Positions 27,524 to 37,900 of a stretch of 64,000 nt of DNA are shown here, piece after piece (position 1 is the first letter of the stretch; every line of letters starts with the position of its first letter). Source of the stretch: Parcubacteria group bacterium M10-OD1-1 (GTDB lineage Bacteria; Patescibacteria; Paceibacteria; Moranbacterales; UBA2206); the NCBI GenBank assembly GCA_003056145.1, contig LSNL01000002.1, positions 44,802 through 108,801 of the forward strand. The letters run 5' to 3'. Below the pieces are notes generated by a model. The model was not told the DNA's origin. It saw only the letters and a list, made by a program, of their open reading frames with translations, and did no database searches. The position numbers were made by a program, and so were the translations under genes.

Positions 27524-28264
27524 GTGTTTTTAAAATTACAACCATTATTATATAGCCTGATGTTTTTGTTAGGCTTAGAATTTATAGTATTAGAGCATAA
27601 GAACGTTTTAGTGATTGTGTTTTTTTTGTTTTTGATGTCTATTTATCAAGGAAAAAAAGTAGGTAAAAAATGGAAATTCTCTGTTTTACCTGCCTTTTTT
27701 ACTCTTTCTTCAGTCGCTTTATTATACTTAATCACCTTAGGTTATGAACAGCAGGCTTTTATTGCTCTGACTGTGTCAATGTATTATCTCTCTTTATTTG
27801 GAGCTTATAGGTTGAGTAAATATAAAGGTGATCAAACAGCCAGAGGAATGATTATGTCAGCTACGGTTTCAACTATATTTTTTACTTATGCTGGAGCCTA
27901 TGGATTATATTTGAATTTTTTAGTGCCTCTATTTTTCTTGATGCTGGTTTATATGGTGGTTACTTTATTGGTTAGCTACCAATATTTTTCTATTTTAGAA
28001 AATAAGAAAAAAAGAATTATTTGGGTATATAGTTTTGTATTGGCTCTTTCTATGACAGAAATTGTTTGGGCAATTAATTTTTGGCCTTTTGGATACTTGA
28101 CTACCGGAGTTATTGCTCTTATACTCTATTATGTGCTTTGGGACATTATTCAAAGCCATTTTTTGAATATTTTAAATAAAAAAAGAGTTGTAGCTAATTT
28201 AATCCTTTTTTCTTTTCTCATCGTTTTAGTTTTAATGAGTTCCAAATGGATTCCTGTTATCTAA
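27524..28264 (+). CDS. Hypothetical polytopic membrane protein
   Basis: A 246-residue protein of about eight transmembrane helices, with a short basic loop (KKVGKKWKFS) and a conserved-looking RLSKYKGDQTARGM loop mid-protein. The start is a GTG; an ATG at 27560 is the alternative. It lies between an active and a dead HtrA paralogue and is probably co-expressed with the latter (21-base gap). No function can be assigned. Confidence 0.6.
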   Translation: MFLKLQPLLYSLMFLLGLEFIVLEHKNVLVIVFFLFLMSIYQGKKVGKKWKFSVLPAFFTLSSVALLYLITLGYEQQAFIALTVSMYYLSLFGAYRLSKYKGDQTARGMIMSATVSTIFFTYAGAYGLYLNFLVPLFFLMLVYMVVTLLVSYQYFSILENKKKRIIWVYSFVLALSMTEIVWAINFWPFGYLTTGVIALILYYVLWDIIQSHFLNILNKKRVVANLILFSFLIVLVLMSSKWIPVI

Positions 28265-28285
28265 AAATATAGTTATAAGATTAAT

Positions 28286-29440
28286 ATGTTTAAAAAAATA
28301 ATTTTAGTTTTTGCCATTTTAATAGTCGCTGGAATTAGCGGAATTTATGGTGATAGATATTTATTTCCTTATTTGGCGACCACATCGCTTTTTTCAAAAT
28401 ATCAATTTTTGAAAAAAGCGACTAATAATGTAACTGTTATCAATAAAACGGAGAAAGTTTATGTTAAAGAAGATTCTTCTATTAAAGGAATTGCTAATCA
28501 GACCGTTGCTTCTATTGTTAATATTATTTCTTATCCAAGTAATAATCAAAAAAAGAATATAATTCTTCGGTCTCGGAAAAAAGAAGCTAATTTCAAAAAT
28601 GGGACTGGCGAAATTGTTACTAGCGATGGAATTATTATGACTTATATTTCAGCTATTAACCCAAAAAATTCTAATTATAAAATTTTAACTTCAGACGGAA
28701 ATTCTTACGATGGAAAATTATTAGAGGTAGATTCTTGGAGTAATTTAGCTTTTATTAAGATTAATACTAGCAATCTTCCAGTAGTAGCTTTTGGAAACTT
28801 TAAAAACTATAGCTCAGGTAGAAAGGTCATTGCTATTGGTAATAATATGGTGAGATACCAAAATAGTTTTAGTCTAGGAATTTTAAATAGTTTTAATCCA
28901 ACTTTTAATATTTCTGGACAATCGCTTTCATCTTCTGAAAAATTAGAAGGAGTTTTTCTGACTGATTTTAGTCAAGGATCTCTATCGGTAGGTGGTCCAA
29001 TTATTGATTATTCTGGTAAAATTATTGGTGTAACTGGAGCAATAACTATCAATGGAAAAACTACTTATTTTGAAATTCCATCCAATAAAGTGGAATTAGT
29101 TTTAGATAAAGTAATCAACAAGGAAGTAAAAACCAATCCAATTTTAGGAGTTTATTATGTTTCATTGAGTAAGTCTTACGCACTGGCTAATAATTTAAGT
29201 CAGGATCATGGTGCTTTGATTTATTCTAAATCTGGGCAACAAGGTTTGGCGGTGATTTCTGGAACCCCAGCCTTTAAATCCGGTCTCAAAATTAGAGATA
29301 TAATTACAAAAGCTAATGGTCAAGATATAAATTTGGATCACAATCTTTCTGATGTGTTGTATTCTTTCAAAAAAGGAGATAAAATTGAATTAACGGTTTT
29401 GAGAAATGGCAAGGAAATTAAAATCGAAGTACAATTATAG
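28286..29440 (+). CDS. Catalytically dead HtrA-like protein with PDZ domain
   Basis: A 384-residue protein with an N-terminal transmembrane helix, a trypsin-like fold aligning with the HtrA at 26052 and a C-terminal PDZ domain (AVISGTPAFKSGLKIRDIIT). All three catalytic positions are substituted. The His position is Ser122 (TYISAI in place of TNRHVV), the Asp position is Asn153 (SNLAFIK in place of NDLAVIK), and the nucleophile Ser is Val235 (LSVGGP in place of NSGGP). The frame is intact throughout, so it looks like a maintained non-protease, perhaps a peptide-binding partner of the active enzyme. Confidence 0.85.
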   Translation: MFKKIILVFAILIVAGISGIYGDRYLFPYLATTSLFSKYQFLKKATNNVTVINKTEKVYVKEDSSIKGIANQTVASIVNIISYPSNNQKKNIILRSRKKEANFKNGTGEIVTSDGIIMTYISAINPKNSNYKILTSDGNSYDGKLLEVDSWSNLAFIKINTSNLPVVAFGNFKNYSSGRKVIAIGNNMVRYQNSFSLGILNSFNPTFNISGQSLSSSEKLEGVFLTDFSQGSLSVGGPIIDYSGKIIGVTGAITINGKTTYFEIPSNKVELVLDKVINKEVKTNPILGVYYVSLSKSYALANNLSQDHGALIYSKSGQQGLAVISGTPAFKSGLKIRDIITKANGQDINLDHNLSDVLYSFKKGDKIELTVLRNGKEIKIEVQL

Positions 29441-29575
29441 AAAGAAGCATGAGACTTGATGGGCATTAAATTTTGAAACTCAGGCTGTTTACTTTTTAGA
29501 AGAAAAAAATTAGAAAAATTTTAATCTTTATAGTTAAATTATAATTTATTTTGTCAGTTAAGGGGGTAGGATATT

Positions 29576-29941
29576 ATGAAAAAAGAATTGGAGCTTGTTA
29601 AAAAGTTTCACGAAAAATTTAAGACGCCAATTTTAAGAAAGCCATCTTTAATTGCAAAAGACCGGTTTGAATTGCGTCATCATTTAATAGATGAAGAAGT
29701 GCAGGAATATTTAGAAGGTGCTCAAAAAGGAGATCTGGAAAACATCGCCAATGAATTGGCGGATATCTTGTATTCGGTCTACGGGACTGTTCTTGAACAC
29801 GGGTTACAAGATGTGATGGATGAGGTTTTCGAAGAAGTGCATCGCTCGCACATGAGCAAAGACTATCATCCGTATAAAATGATTAAAGGTAAAAAATATT
29901 TTAAACCAGAATTGGGAAAAATTTTTAAGAAGAAGAAATAG
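29576..29941 (+). CDS. MazG-like/HisE-like NTP pyrophosphohydrolase
   Basis: A 121-residue all-alpha NTP-PPase. The metal-binding motifs are EEVQEYLEG and, about 20 residues later, NELADILYSVYG. FEEVHRSHMSK follows. It probably hydrolyses a non-canonical or excess nucleotide. It is one of very few genes here with a clear Shine-Dalgarno (GGGGGTAGG seven bases before the ATG). Its base composition is less AT-biased than that of its neighbours. Confidence 0.8.
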   Translation: MKKELELVKKFHEKFKTPILRKPSLIAKDRFELRHHLIDEEVQEYLEGAQKGDLENIANELADILYSVYGTVLEHGLQDVMDEVFEEVHRSHMSKDYHPYKMIKGKKYFKPELGKIFKKKK

Positions 29942-29963
29942 ATAAAATTGTGAGTTATCTTAT

Positions 29964-29992
29964 TTGACAAAAAATAAATTATAATTCATAAT
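29964..29992 (+). promoter_or_regulatory. Strong sigma70 promoter upstream of khpA
   Basis: Perfect TTGACA (29964-29969), 17-base spacer, CATAAT (29987-29992). The predicted leader to the ATG at 30134 is about 135 bases. It contains a relatively GC-rich patch around 30057-30080 and a small hairpin (GCCTTTTAAGGC, 30097-30108), but no riboswitch class was recognised. Confidence 0.75.
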
Positions 29993-30133
29993 ATAAGTAG
30001 TTAAAAATAGGGGTTTTTGTCATTTTTTACAAATTGACAAAGATAAATTGGAATGGCTTGGTCGATCCTCCAGCTCACTAAGTTTAACTGAAAATGCCTT
30101 TTAAGGCGATAATCTTTAATACAGAAAACATAT

Positions 30134-30463
30134 ATGACAGAACAAGCAACCGACAAAGACTTCGTAGAGTATGTCGTTAAACAAGTTGTAAATAATCCTG
30201 ACGACGTAAAAGTTGAAAGGAAAATTGATGAGATGGGAGTTCTTATAACTTTAGATGTAAATCCTGAAGATATGGGAATGATCATTGGTCGTGAAGGTGC
30301 GACTGCTAAAGCCCTTAGAACCCTTTTGAGAGTTATTGGAGCAAAAAATAACGCTAGAGTTAATCTTAAGATTAACGAACCAGAAGGAAGCGAAAGAAAT
30401 GAGAAAAGAGAAAGTACAGAAAGAAAAAGTATTGATGAAGTTGTAGGTGATATTAATATCTAA
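30134..30463 (+). CDS. khpA: KH-domain RNA-binding protein KhpA
   Basis: A 109-residue protein made of one KH domain. DFVEYVVKQVVNNPDDVKVE leads into the DVNPEDMGMIIGREGATAKALRTLL helix-turn with the GxxG loop (IGREG). It has a longer charged C-terminal tail than the typical ~80-residue KhpA. In bacteria it forms a dimer with KhpB and binds many RNAs. The classical cluster is rpsP-khpA-rimM-trmD; here khpA is followed by trmD, and rpsP and rimM are absent from the window. Confidence 0.87.
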   Translation: MTEQATDKDFVEYVVKQVVNNPDDVKVERKIDEMGVLITLDVNPEDMGMIIGREGATAKALRTLLRVIGAKNNARVNLKINEPEGSERNEKRESTERKSIDEVVGDINI

Positions 30464-30484
30464 AACAACTTTAAATTTCTCAGT

Positions 30485-30516
30485 AAAAGACCTTGTTTAA
30501 ACAAGGTCTTTTTTGT
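30485..30516 (+). terminator. Rho-independent terminator after khpA
   Basis: Perfect palindrome with arms AAAAGACCTTG and CAAGGTCTTTT around a six-base loop, the T run continuing after the 3' arm. Being symmetrical it could work in either direction. Confidence 0.92.
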
Positions 30517-30524
30517 TTTTTAAT

Positions 30525-30552
30525 TTGGAATATGCTATTATTAGATTAAAAT
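30525..30552 (+). promoter_or_regulatory. Promoter for trmD-ftsW-murG-murC
   Basis: TTGGAA (30525-30530), a 16-base spacer and TAAAAT (30547-30552), directly after the khpA terminator and 33 bases before the trmD ATG. It may drive the whole run through murC and possibly into the cas genes, since no terminator was seen between murC and cas12a. Confidence 0.55.
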
Positions 30553-30585
30553 TTGCTTTATTTAAAATAGATTTTAGTAACTTAT

Positions 30586-31251
30586 ATGCAATTTGATATT
30601 ATTACAATTTTTCCGTCAATGTTTGATTCTTATTTCTCGTATTCTATTCTTAAGCGAGCTCAGGAGAAAAAATTAATTCAAATAAAAGTTCATAATTTAC
30701 GAGATTATGCTAATGATAAACATAAGACTGTTGATGACACTCCTTATGGAGGAGGAGCTGGAATGGTAATGAAAGTAGAGCCGATCTATAAAATAATTCA
30801 AAACCTCAAAGAAGAAGCTAATCAAACAAAAAAGAAAACTAGAATTATTTTATTTTCAGCTAAAGGAAAACAATATAATCAAAAAGAAGCAGAAAAATTA
30901 TCAAAATATGATCAATTAATTTTAATTTGTGGACGCTATGAAGGGGTAGATGAAAGAGTGTCTCAATATATTGCTGAAGAAGAAATTGCTATTGGAGAAT
31001 ATGTTTTAACGGGCGGAGAAATACCAGCAATGGTGTTGGTTGACAGTGTATCGCGTCTTATCCCTAATGTATTGGGTAATGAGGAAAGTTCTAAAAATGA
31101 ATCACATAAAGAAGAAAATTATTTAGAATATCCTCAATATACAAAACCAGAAAATTTTTTAAACTGGAAAGTTCCCCCAGTTCTTTTAAGTGGTAACCAT
31201 CAAGCTATCAATAAATGGAGAGAAGAGGAAAGTCATAATTATGAAAAATAA
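30586..31251 (+). CDS. trmD: tRNA (guanine-N1-)-methyltransferase
   Basis: Methylates G37 of tRNAs reading CNN codons, using SAM. The trefoil-knot motifs are clear: DTPYGGGAGMVMKVEPI, LICGRYEGVDERV, and EIAIGEYVLTGGE followed by VDSVSRLIPNVLGN. Length (221 aa) is normal. The last four codons overlap the start of ftsW, so the two are translationally coupled. Confidence 0.96.
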   Translation: MQFDIITIFPSMFDSYFSYSILKRAQEKKLIQIKVHNLRDYANDKHKTVDDTPYGGGAGMVMKVEPIYKIIQNLKEEANQTKKKTRIILFSAKGKQYNQKEAEKLSKYDQLILICGRYEGVDERVSQYIAEEEIAIGEYVLTGGEIPAMVLVDSVSRLIPNVLGNEESSKNESHKEENYLEYPQYTKPENFLNWKVPPVLLSGNHQAINKWREEESHNYEK

Positions 31252-32359
31252 AATTAGCAAAATAAGACAGTCAATAGATACTAAATTATTTTTTACTGTT
31301 TTTGGTTTGCTGATTTTTGGTTTAATTATGATTGCTTCAGCTGGAATTTCTTATTCTCGGGTTCACTTCGGTGATCCGTATTATTTTTTTAAACATCAAC
31401 TTTTTTATGGTGTAATTCCTGGCTTTATTATGCTTTATATTGCCCAAAGAGTTAATTATAATTTTTGGAAAAGAATATCCTTTCCTTTTTTTCTTTTGAG
31501 TATAATATTTTTAGTTTTAGTTTTTGTGCCGGGTTTTGGTTCTAGAATTTATGGAGCTAGTCGCTGGATCAAATTAGGTCCTTTCTCTTTTCAACCAGCG
31601 GAAATGTTAAAGCTTTCTATGGTTATTTATTTAGCTGCTTGGCTAGAGGGTAAAATAAATAAAGTGAAGGATTTTTATGAAGGCTTAGTTCCTTTTTTAG
31701 TAATTTTAGGTATTGTAAGTTTTCTTTTAATTAAGCAACCAGATATGGGAACTTTAGGAGTAATAATTTTAATTGCTATTTCTATTTTTTTTATTTCTGG
31801 AGCTAAAGTTTCTCATATTCTAATGATGGGAAGTATCGGATTTTTAGGATTGTATATTTTAATAAAAATAAAACCGTATAGAATGAATCGGTTTTTAGTT
31901 TTTTTGCATCCCGAGCTTGATCCACAAGGAATTGGTTATCAAATCAATCAGGCTCTTTTAGCTATTGGGTCAGGTGGAATTTTTGGAGTTGGCTTGGGAC
32001 ATAGTTTGCAGAAAATGAATTATTTACCTGAGCCAGTAGGTGATTCTATTTTTGCAATTATTGGCGAAGAGTTAGGTTTGATTGGAGCAGTTGCTTTAAT
32101 TGCTCTTTTTGTTTATTTTGCAATACGAGGATTGAGAATTGCCAAAAATGCTCCTGACCGTTTTTCTCAATTAATAGCTGTTGGGATAGTGTCTTGGATT
32201 GCTTTTCAGGCTTTCATTAATATAGCTGCTATCTCTGGACTAATTCCTTTAACTGGAATTCCACTTCCATTTATCAGTTATGGAGGAACTTCAATTATTT
32301 TTCTGATGGTTGCCGTTGGCATATTGCTTAACATTTCAAAATATTCAAAATCTAGCTAA
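31241..32359 (+). CDS. ftsW: SEDS-family peptidoglycan glycosyltransferase FtsW
   Basis: About 372 residues and ten transmembrane helices. The SEDS motifs ASRWIKLGPFSFQPAEMLKL, QPDMGT, LPEPVGDSIFAIIGEELGLIG and ISYGGTS are present. The ATG at 31241 (MKNKISKIRQSID) lies inside the end of trmD; an in-frame ATG at 31190 would add 17 residues that mirror trmD sequence in another frame, so it is rejected. Neighbours murG and murC support FtsW rather than RodA. Confidence 0.92.
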   Translation: MKNKISKIRQSIDTKLFFTVFGLLIFGLIMIASAGISYSRVHFGDPYYFFKHQLFYGVIPGFIMLYIAQRVNYNFWKRISFPFFLLSIIFLVLVFVPGFGSRIYGASRWIKLGPFSFQPAEMLKLSMVIYLAAWLEGKINKVKDFYEGLVPFLVILGIVSFLLIKQPDMGTLGVIILIAISIFFISGAKVSHILMMGSIGFLGLYILIKIKPYRMNRFLVFLHPELDPQGIGYQINQALLAIGSGGIFGVGLGHSLQKMNYLPEPVGDSIFAIIGEELGLIGAVALIALFVYFAIRGLRIAKNAPDRFSQLIAVGIVSWIAFQAFINIAAISGLIPLTGIPLPFISYGGTSIIFLMVAVGILLNISKYSKSS

Positions 32360-32386
32360 TTTTAATTTATTTAATATTATAAAAAT

Positions 32387-33490
32387 ATGAAAATTGTCTT
32401 AACTGGAGGTGGAACAGGAGGGCATTTAGTTCCCCTTGTCGTCATAGCTAAAAAAATAAAGGAAAAAAATCCAGAAGCTCAATTTTTATTTATCGGTCCA
32501 GCTGGAGCAATGGAGAAAAAAATAATTGGCGGAGCAGGGATTCCGATGAAAAAAATTGCGACTGGAAAAATGAGGAGGTATTTTTCTTTTCAAAATTTAG
32601 TAGATTTTTTTAAGGTACCTTTCGGAATCTTGCAAGTGCTATGTTTACTTTTATGGAATATGCCAGATGCCATTTTTTCTAAAGGCGGTTATGCTTCAGT
32701 CCCAGTTGTTTTAGTTGGTTGGCTTTATAGAATTCCAATTTTAATTCATGAATCTGATGCTAATCCTGGAGTTTCCAATAGTATTTTAGCTAAATTTGCT
32801 AACCGAGTAGCAGTAGCTTATTCGCAAGCTGAAATATATTTTCCAGCAGAACAAGTAGTTTTGACTGGCAATCCATTACGAGAAGATATTGTTCAAGGAG
32901 AAGCTCAAAAAGCAAGAGAACTTTTTTCTTTAATTGAATCTAAAAAAGTTATTTTTGTTTGGGGCGGTTCGCAAGGTTCAAAAATTATTAACGATAACAT
33001 TTTAGAGGTCTTACCAGAGCTGCTAAGAGAGTATCAGGTTATTCATCAGACTGGAGAAAATAATTTGAAAGAAGTGAAAAAGAAAGCAGGAGAATTAGGG
33101 ATTAAGGCTGGGAGAGAAGGTTATTTTCCTTTAGCTTTTATTGAAGAAGAATTAAAAGATATTTTAGCTGTTTCTGATTTAGTTATTTCTCGAGCGGGAA
33201 GTAGCTCAATTTCTGAAATAGCTGCTAACAGAATACCATCAATCTTAATTCCTTTAGAAAACGCAGCCAATAATCATCAAAGAATGAATGCCTATGCGAT
33301 TGCTAAAATCGGAGGAACAGTAGTTTTAGAAGAAGCTAATTTAAGGGGGCATATTTTATTAGGAAAAATTAAAGAAATTTTAACCAATGATGAATTCAGG
33401 GAAAAGTTAAGGAATAATGTAGGAAAATTTTATCACGCTGACGCAACGGAAAAAATAGCGGAAGGATTACTAGGAATGATTAGAGACTAA
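32387..33490 (+). CDS. murG: UDP-GlcNAc:lipid I GlcNAc transferase MurG
   Basis: Converts lipid I to lipid II on the inner face of the membrane. GGGTGGHLVP at residues 7-16 is the N-terminal glycine loop. ESDANPGVSNSILAKFA, LTGNPLR, VWGGSQGSKIIN and SRAGSSSISEIAANRIPSILIPL are the usual MurG blocks. At 367 residues it is complete. Confidence 0.97.
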   Translation: MKIVLTGGGTGGHLVPLVVIAKKIKEKNPEAQFLFIGPAGAMEKKIIGGAGIPMKKIATGKMRRYFSFQNLVDFFKVPFGILQVLCLLLWNMPDAIFSKGGYASVPVVLVGWLYRIPILIHESDANPGVSNSILAKFANRVAVAYSQAEIYFPAEQVVLTGNPLREDIVQGEAQKARELFSLIESKKVIFVWGGSQGSKIINDNILEVLPELLREYQVIHQTGENNLKEVKKKAGELGIKAGREGYFPLAFIEEELKDILAVSDLVISRAGSSSISEIAANRIPSILIPLENAANNHQRMNAYAIAKIGGTVVLEEANLRGHILLGKIKEILTNDEFREKLRNNVGKFYHADATEKIAEGLLGMIRD

Positions 33491-33500
33491 TTTTAAAAAT

Positions 33501-34904
33501 ATGAAACTAGATTTAACAAAAATAAAAAAAGTTTATGTAATCGGGATTAAAGGTTCAGGAATTATTGCGATTGTGCAAATGCTACATTCTCAAGGAATAG
33601 AAATTTTAGGATCAGATACGACCGAAAAATTTTTTACTGATGCAATTTTACAAAAGATGAAAATAAAATATTTTGAGGGGTTTAATCCTGAAAATATTCC
33701 TTTAGATGTTGATTTAGTAATTTATTCTACTTCTTATAATGAAAATAATAATGCAGAATTGGTAGAAGCTAAAAAAAGAAATTTAAAAATTATCAGTTAT
33801 CCAGAAATTCTAGCTTCTTTCTTTAACCAAAAATTCGGTATTGCTGTTGCAGGAACTCATGGAAAAACTACTACCTCCGCTATGTTAGCGCAGGTGATGT
33901 TAGAGGCTGGTGCCGATCCAAGCGCCGTTGTGGGTAGTCAAATTAAAAGTTGGGAAGGCAATGCTTTAGTTGGTCGGGGAGAATATTTTATTGCAGAAGC
34001 AGATGAATTTCAAAATAAACTTCAATTCTATTTTCCTAAAATGGTAATTTTAACCAGTGTAGATTGGGATCATCCAGATTTTTTTGAAAAATTTTCTGAT
34101 TATAAAAAAGTTTTCCAAGACTTCGTTAAAAAAATTCCACGAACAGGATTATTAGTAGTTTGGGGAGAAAGTGTAGATACCTTGGAAGTAGCTAAGGAAG
34201 CTACTTGTCAAATAATTAGATATGGTTTTGCAGAAGATAATGAGGTGAGAATTATCAACTATCAATTACAAATTCCTGAACAATCTTCAATTTCTAATTG
34301 GCAAGAATTTGAAATTTCAATCAAGGGAAAGTCTTTAGGTAAATTTAAAACTCGGCTAGTTGGTCAACATAATGTTTTGAATGTAGCTAGTGTAATTGTT
34401 ATTTGCTATAAGTTAAATTTAAATATGGAAAAAGTCAAAAAAGCTCTTTGGGATTTTCAAGGAACAGCTAGAAGATTTGAATATATTGGAACCAGAAATG
34501 GAGCTATTTTAATTGATGATTACGGGCATCATCCAGAGGAAATAAAAGCTACTCTAAAAAGTGCTAGGGAAATTTATCCTCAAAAAAATATTTTGGCAAT
34601 TTTTCAGCCACATACTTTCACTAGAACAAAAATGTTTCTTGACGAATTTGCTCAAAGTTTTAGTGCAGTTGATAAAGTGATTGTTTTGGATATTTATGGC
34701 AGTGCTAGAGAAAATCAAGGAGGAGTTAGCTCTCAGGATTTAGTAACTTTAATTAATAAATTTGATTATCAAAAAGCTCAAAACATTGCAACGGCAGAAA
34801 AAGCAGTGGAATATTTAAAAGATAAGCTAGATCAGAATGATGTAGTTATTACTATTGGCGCTGGTAATGGTTGGAAAATTGTAGAACAATTAAAAAAAGA
34901 TTAG
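33501..34904 (+). CDS. murC: UDP-N-acetylmuramate-L-alanine ligase
   Basis: A Mur ligase adding the first amino acid to UDP-MurNAc. The ATP-binding loop is AGTHGKTTTSAM, the central domain has EADEFQNKLQFYFPKMVILTSVDWDHPD, and the C-terminal domain has GTARRFEYIG, DDYGHHPEEIKATL and QPHTFTRTKMF. Length 467 residues, intact. It is the last gene before the CRISPR-Cas locus; its usual partner murB resumes at 45178. The stop is 44 bases before cas12a with no terminator between. Confidence 0.96.
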   Translation: MKLDLTKIKKVYVIGIKGSGIIAIVQMLHSQGIEILGSDTTEKFFTDAILQKMKIKYFEGFNPENIPLDVDLVIYSTSYNENNNAELVEAKKRNLKIISYPEILASFFNQKFGIAVAGTHGKTTTSAMLAQVMLEAGADPSAVVGSQIKSWEGNALVGRGEYFIAEADEFQNKLQFYFPKMVILTSVDWDHPDFFEKFSDYKKVFQDFVKKIPRTGLLVVWGESVDTLEVAKEATCQIIRYGFAEDNEVRIINYQLQIPEQSSISNWQEFEISIKGKSLGKFKTRLVGQHNVLNVASVIVICYKLNLNMEKVKKALWDFQGTARRFEYIGTRNGAILIDDYGHHPEEIKATLKSAREIYPQKNILAIFQPHTFTRTKMFLDEFAQSFSAVDKVIVLDIYGSARENQGGVSSQDLVTLINKFDYQKAQNIATAEKAVEYLKDKLDQNDVVITIGAGNGWKIVEQLKKD

Positions 34905-34948
34905 GAATAAAATAATAAGGGTAGGTAAGTTAAAAAATATAAAAAAAT

Positions 34949-37900
34949 ATGGATAAACAAAAAAACAAATTACAAAATTTTACTAATCTCTATGAGCTAT
35001 CAAAAACTTTGAGGTTTGAGTTGAAACCGGTTGGGGAAACACTTGCAAAAATAAAAGAACACTTTCAGTATGATAAAGATTTGCAAACTTTTTTGAAGGA
35101 TCAAAAGATTGAAGATGCTTATCAATTATTAAAACCAAAAATAGATACCATTCATGAATTTTTTATTGATACTAGTTTAGAGTCGGCAAAAGCAAAGCAA
35201 ATAGATTTTAGTGAATATCTTGAAAAATATAAAAAGAAAGATGCTTTACTAGACACAGAAAAGAAGTTAAGAAATGCTATTGGAAAAACTTATCTTGAAG
35301 GAGGGAAAAAACTAAAATATGAATATCTAGATTTAAAATGGAAAAAAGGAAGTAGTGAAACAAGGGGAGTGAATATGCTTTTTTCTATTGATATTTTAGA
35401 AGCAGTAAGACAAGATTTTTCTGATGATGAAGATGTAGAAAATGCTTTGGAGGAATTTAAAAGTTTTTTCACTTATCTTTCCGGTTTTAATCAAAACAGA
35501 GCTAATTATTATACAACAGATGGAAAAGTTACTGCAATAGCAACTCGTATTGTTGATGAAAATTTACCAAAATTTTGTGCCAATACTTTGCAGTTTAACG
35601 GATACACGAAAAAAAATAAAAAAGGAAAAGAGATAAAATTTGATAGAAAAAATGAATATCTTGAAATATACACATATCTCAAAGCTCAAAACAAAACAAC
35701 TCAAATCAAAGATGCTGATACAGACACAATGATAGAGGCAACTCCTATTACTGAAGAAATATTTCAGATAGCTTATTTTGTAAATTGTTTTTCACAAAAA
35801 GAGATTGAAGAATATAATAAAAAAATAGGACATTGCAATCAACTTATCAATCTTTATAATCAAGCGAAAAACAAAGAAGAAAATTTCAAAAAACTTCCGT
35901 TGTTTAATACACTTTACAAGCAAATTGGATGCGGTAAAAGAGAGCCATTATTTTTTAGCATTACTCATGACACAAAAAAGCAATCTAAAGAAAACAAAGA
36001 AAAATTCTCAAAACCATATTCGGTAGAAGAAATTTTGGAAGATGCCAAAGATGGTGGAGAAAAGTTTTTTAAAGAACCAAGTAATAACGAGGATATGACA
36101 GTTTATACTTTGACTAAATGGCTTAGAAACAATAAAGATTGGGAAGGTGTATATTGGTCAAAACCTGCTATAAATACAATTTCTAACAAATATTTTGCTA
36201 ATTGGCATGAAATAAAAGATAAATTAAAAAAAGATAAAACCGTTGCTAGTTTTAACAAAAAAAGAGAGGAACAAATAAAGATTAATGATGCTGTTGAATT
36301 AGCGGGACTTTTTGAAGTGTTGGATGATTTTGGAGATGAAGGAATGCAACCAGGGCGGAGTGAGAAGTTTTTTAAACCATCAATTATTCAAGATAGAAAA
36401 GATGAAATAGATGAATCTAAAACGCTAAGCCAAAATCTTCTCAGTATGCTTTGTAATGATATAGAAAATAATGCAAAAGATTTTACAGATACAGAAAAAC
36501 AAGCAAAAATCTTTTCAATCTCAGATTACAAAGAAGATAAAAATAAAAAATTTATCAAAGAATGGATGGATGGTGCTTTGGCTGTAAACAAAATGATAAA
36601 GTATTTTAGAGTAAAGGCAAACAAGATAAAAGGATCAGAAATAAACACAGAACTTAACAATATTTTAGATATTCTTTTGGATAAAGAAAAAGCAGATTGG
36701 TTTAAGTGTTATGATTCTTTGAGAAACTATCTTACAAAAAAACCGCAAGATGATGTAAAAGAAAATAAATTGAAGTTGAATTTTGAAAAAGGAAATTTGT
36801 TAAATGGTTTTGTTGATTCGCATTCTGCATCTGATAATGCTACGCAATACGGAGGGTATTTATTTAGAAAATATATTGGAAATGATGAGTTAGAATATAA
36901 AAAATATTATTATTATTTAGGAATTAGTAAAGATCCAAAATTATTTCGTTGTCATTTGCAGAATGAAATCCGAGAAAATGATAAGAATGAATTGCAAAGA
37001 TTGGAATATTATCAACCTAAATCTACTACTTTTTTTAGTGATAAGTATTCAGAAAATAAGAAAAAAATTGTAGAGTATCTTTCTGCAGAATTAAATGTGC
37101 AAATTGAAAAAGAAAAGGAGCTTTTAGATATAGAAAATGATAATAAAAAAATAGGTGAGCTAGATAGACTAAAAACGAAATTATTAAAAGGAGATACTCC
37201 TACAAAATTATTTGATAATATACAAAAAAATAAAAAGTATATATATATTTTAGAAGATAAAAAACTAAATGAACTAGTTGATGAAACTATTAAAGAGATG
37301 AAAATTTTTATTAAAAATTATGAAGAAAGAACCTCAAAATTAAAAGAGATTCAAGAAAGAAAATATATTGGCTGGAAAGATTTAAAGTGTATAATTGATG
37401 ATTTACAAGAAATAGCTAAAAAACAAAAAGTATATAATTTTTTTGCTATTAGTAATTCTGAATTTCAGGAAGTAAAAAATAGAAAAGACAAGCCATTGTT
37501 TTTATTTCAAATAGTAAATAAAGATTTACAAAGGCCATTAATACTAAAAGACAAAAAAACAGGAAGGTCTGTTATAAACAATCTTCACACCATCTATTTT
37601 GAGACACTACTTTCTGGAAATCAAGACGCTATTGACATAGGAGCTGGAGCTATTTTTTACAGGCAATATGCTATTGATAAAAAGGTGTTAAAAGATGGAT
37701 ATGAAAAAAAGCCATGGATTATAAAAAATAAAAGATTTACAAAAAATGAATCATTGACTGAAGATAAAAAAATGTTATCACAAGATGGAAAATCTTTTTT
37801 TCTACATTTATCAATCAGTTTAAATTTTTCATCAGATCCTAGTACTATAAGGGGTAAAAGAAATAAAAAAGTAGTTGCAACTCTTAACACACTTACTCAA

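Noticed and set aside
30001..30285. 94-codon minus-strand ORF over the khpA leader
   Set aside because: Most of it is antisense to khpA and the rest covers its 5' leader; no independent support.
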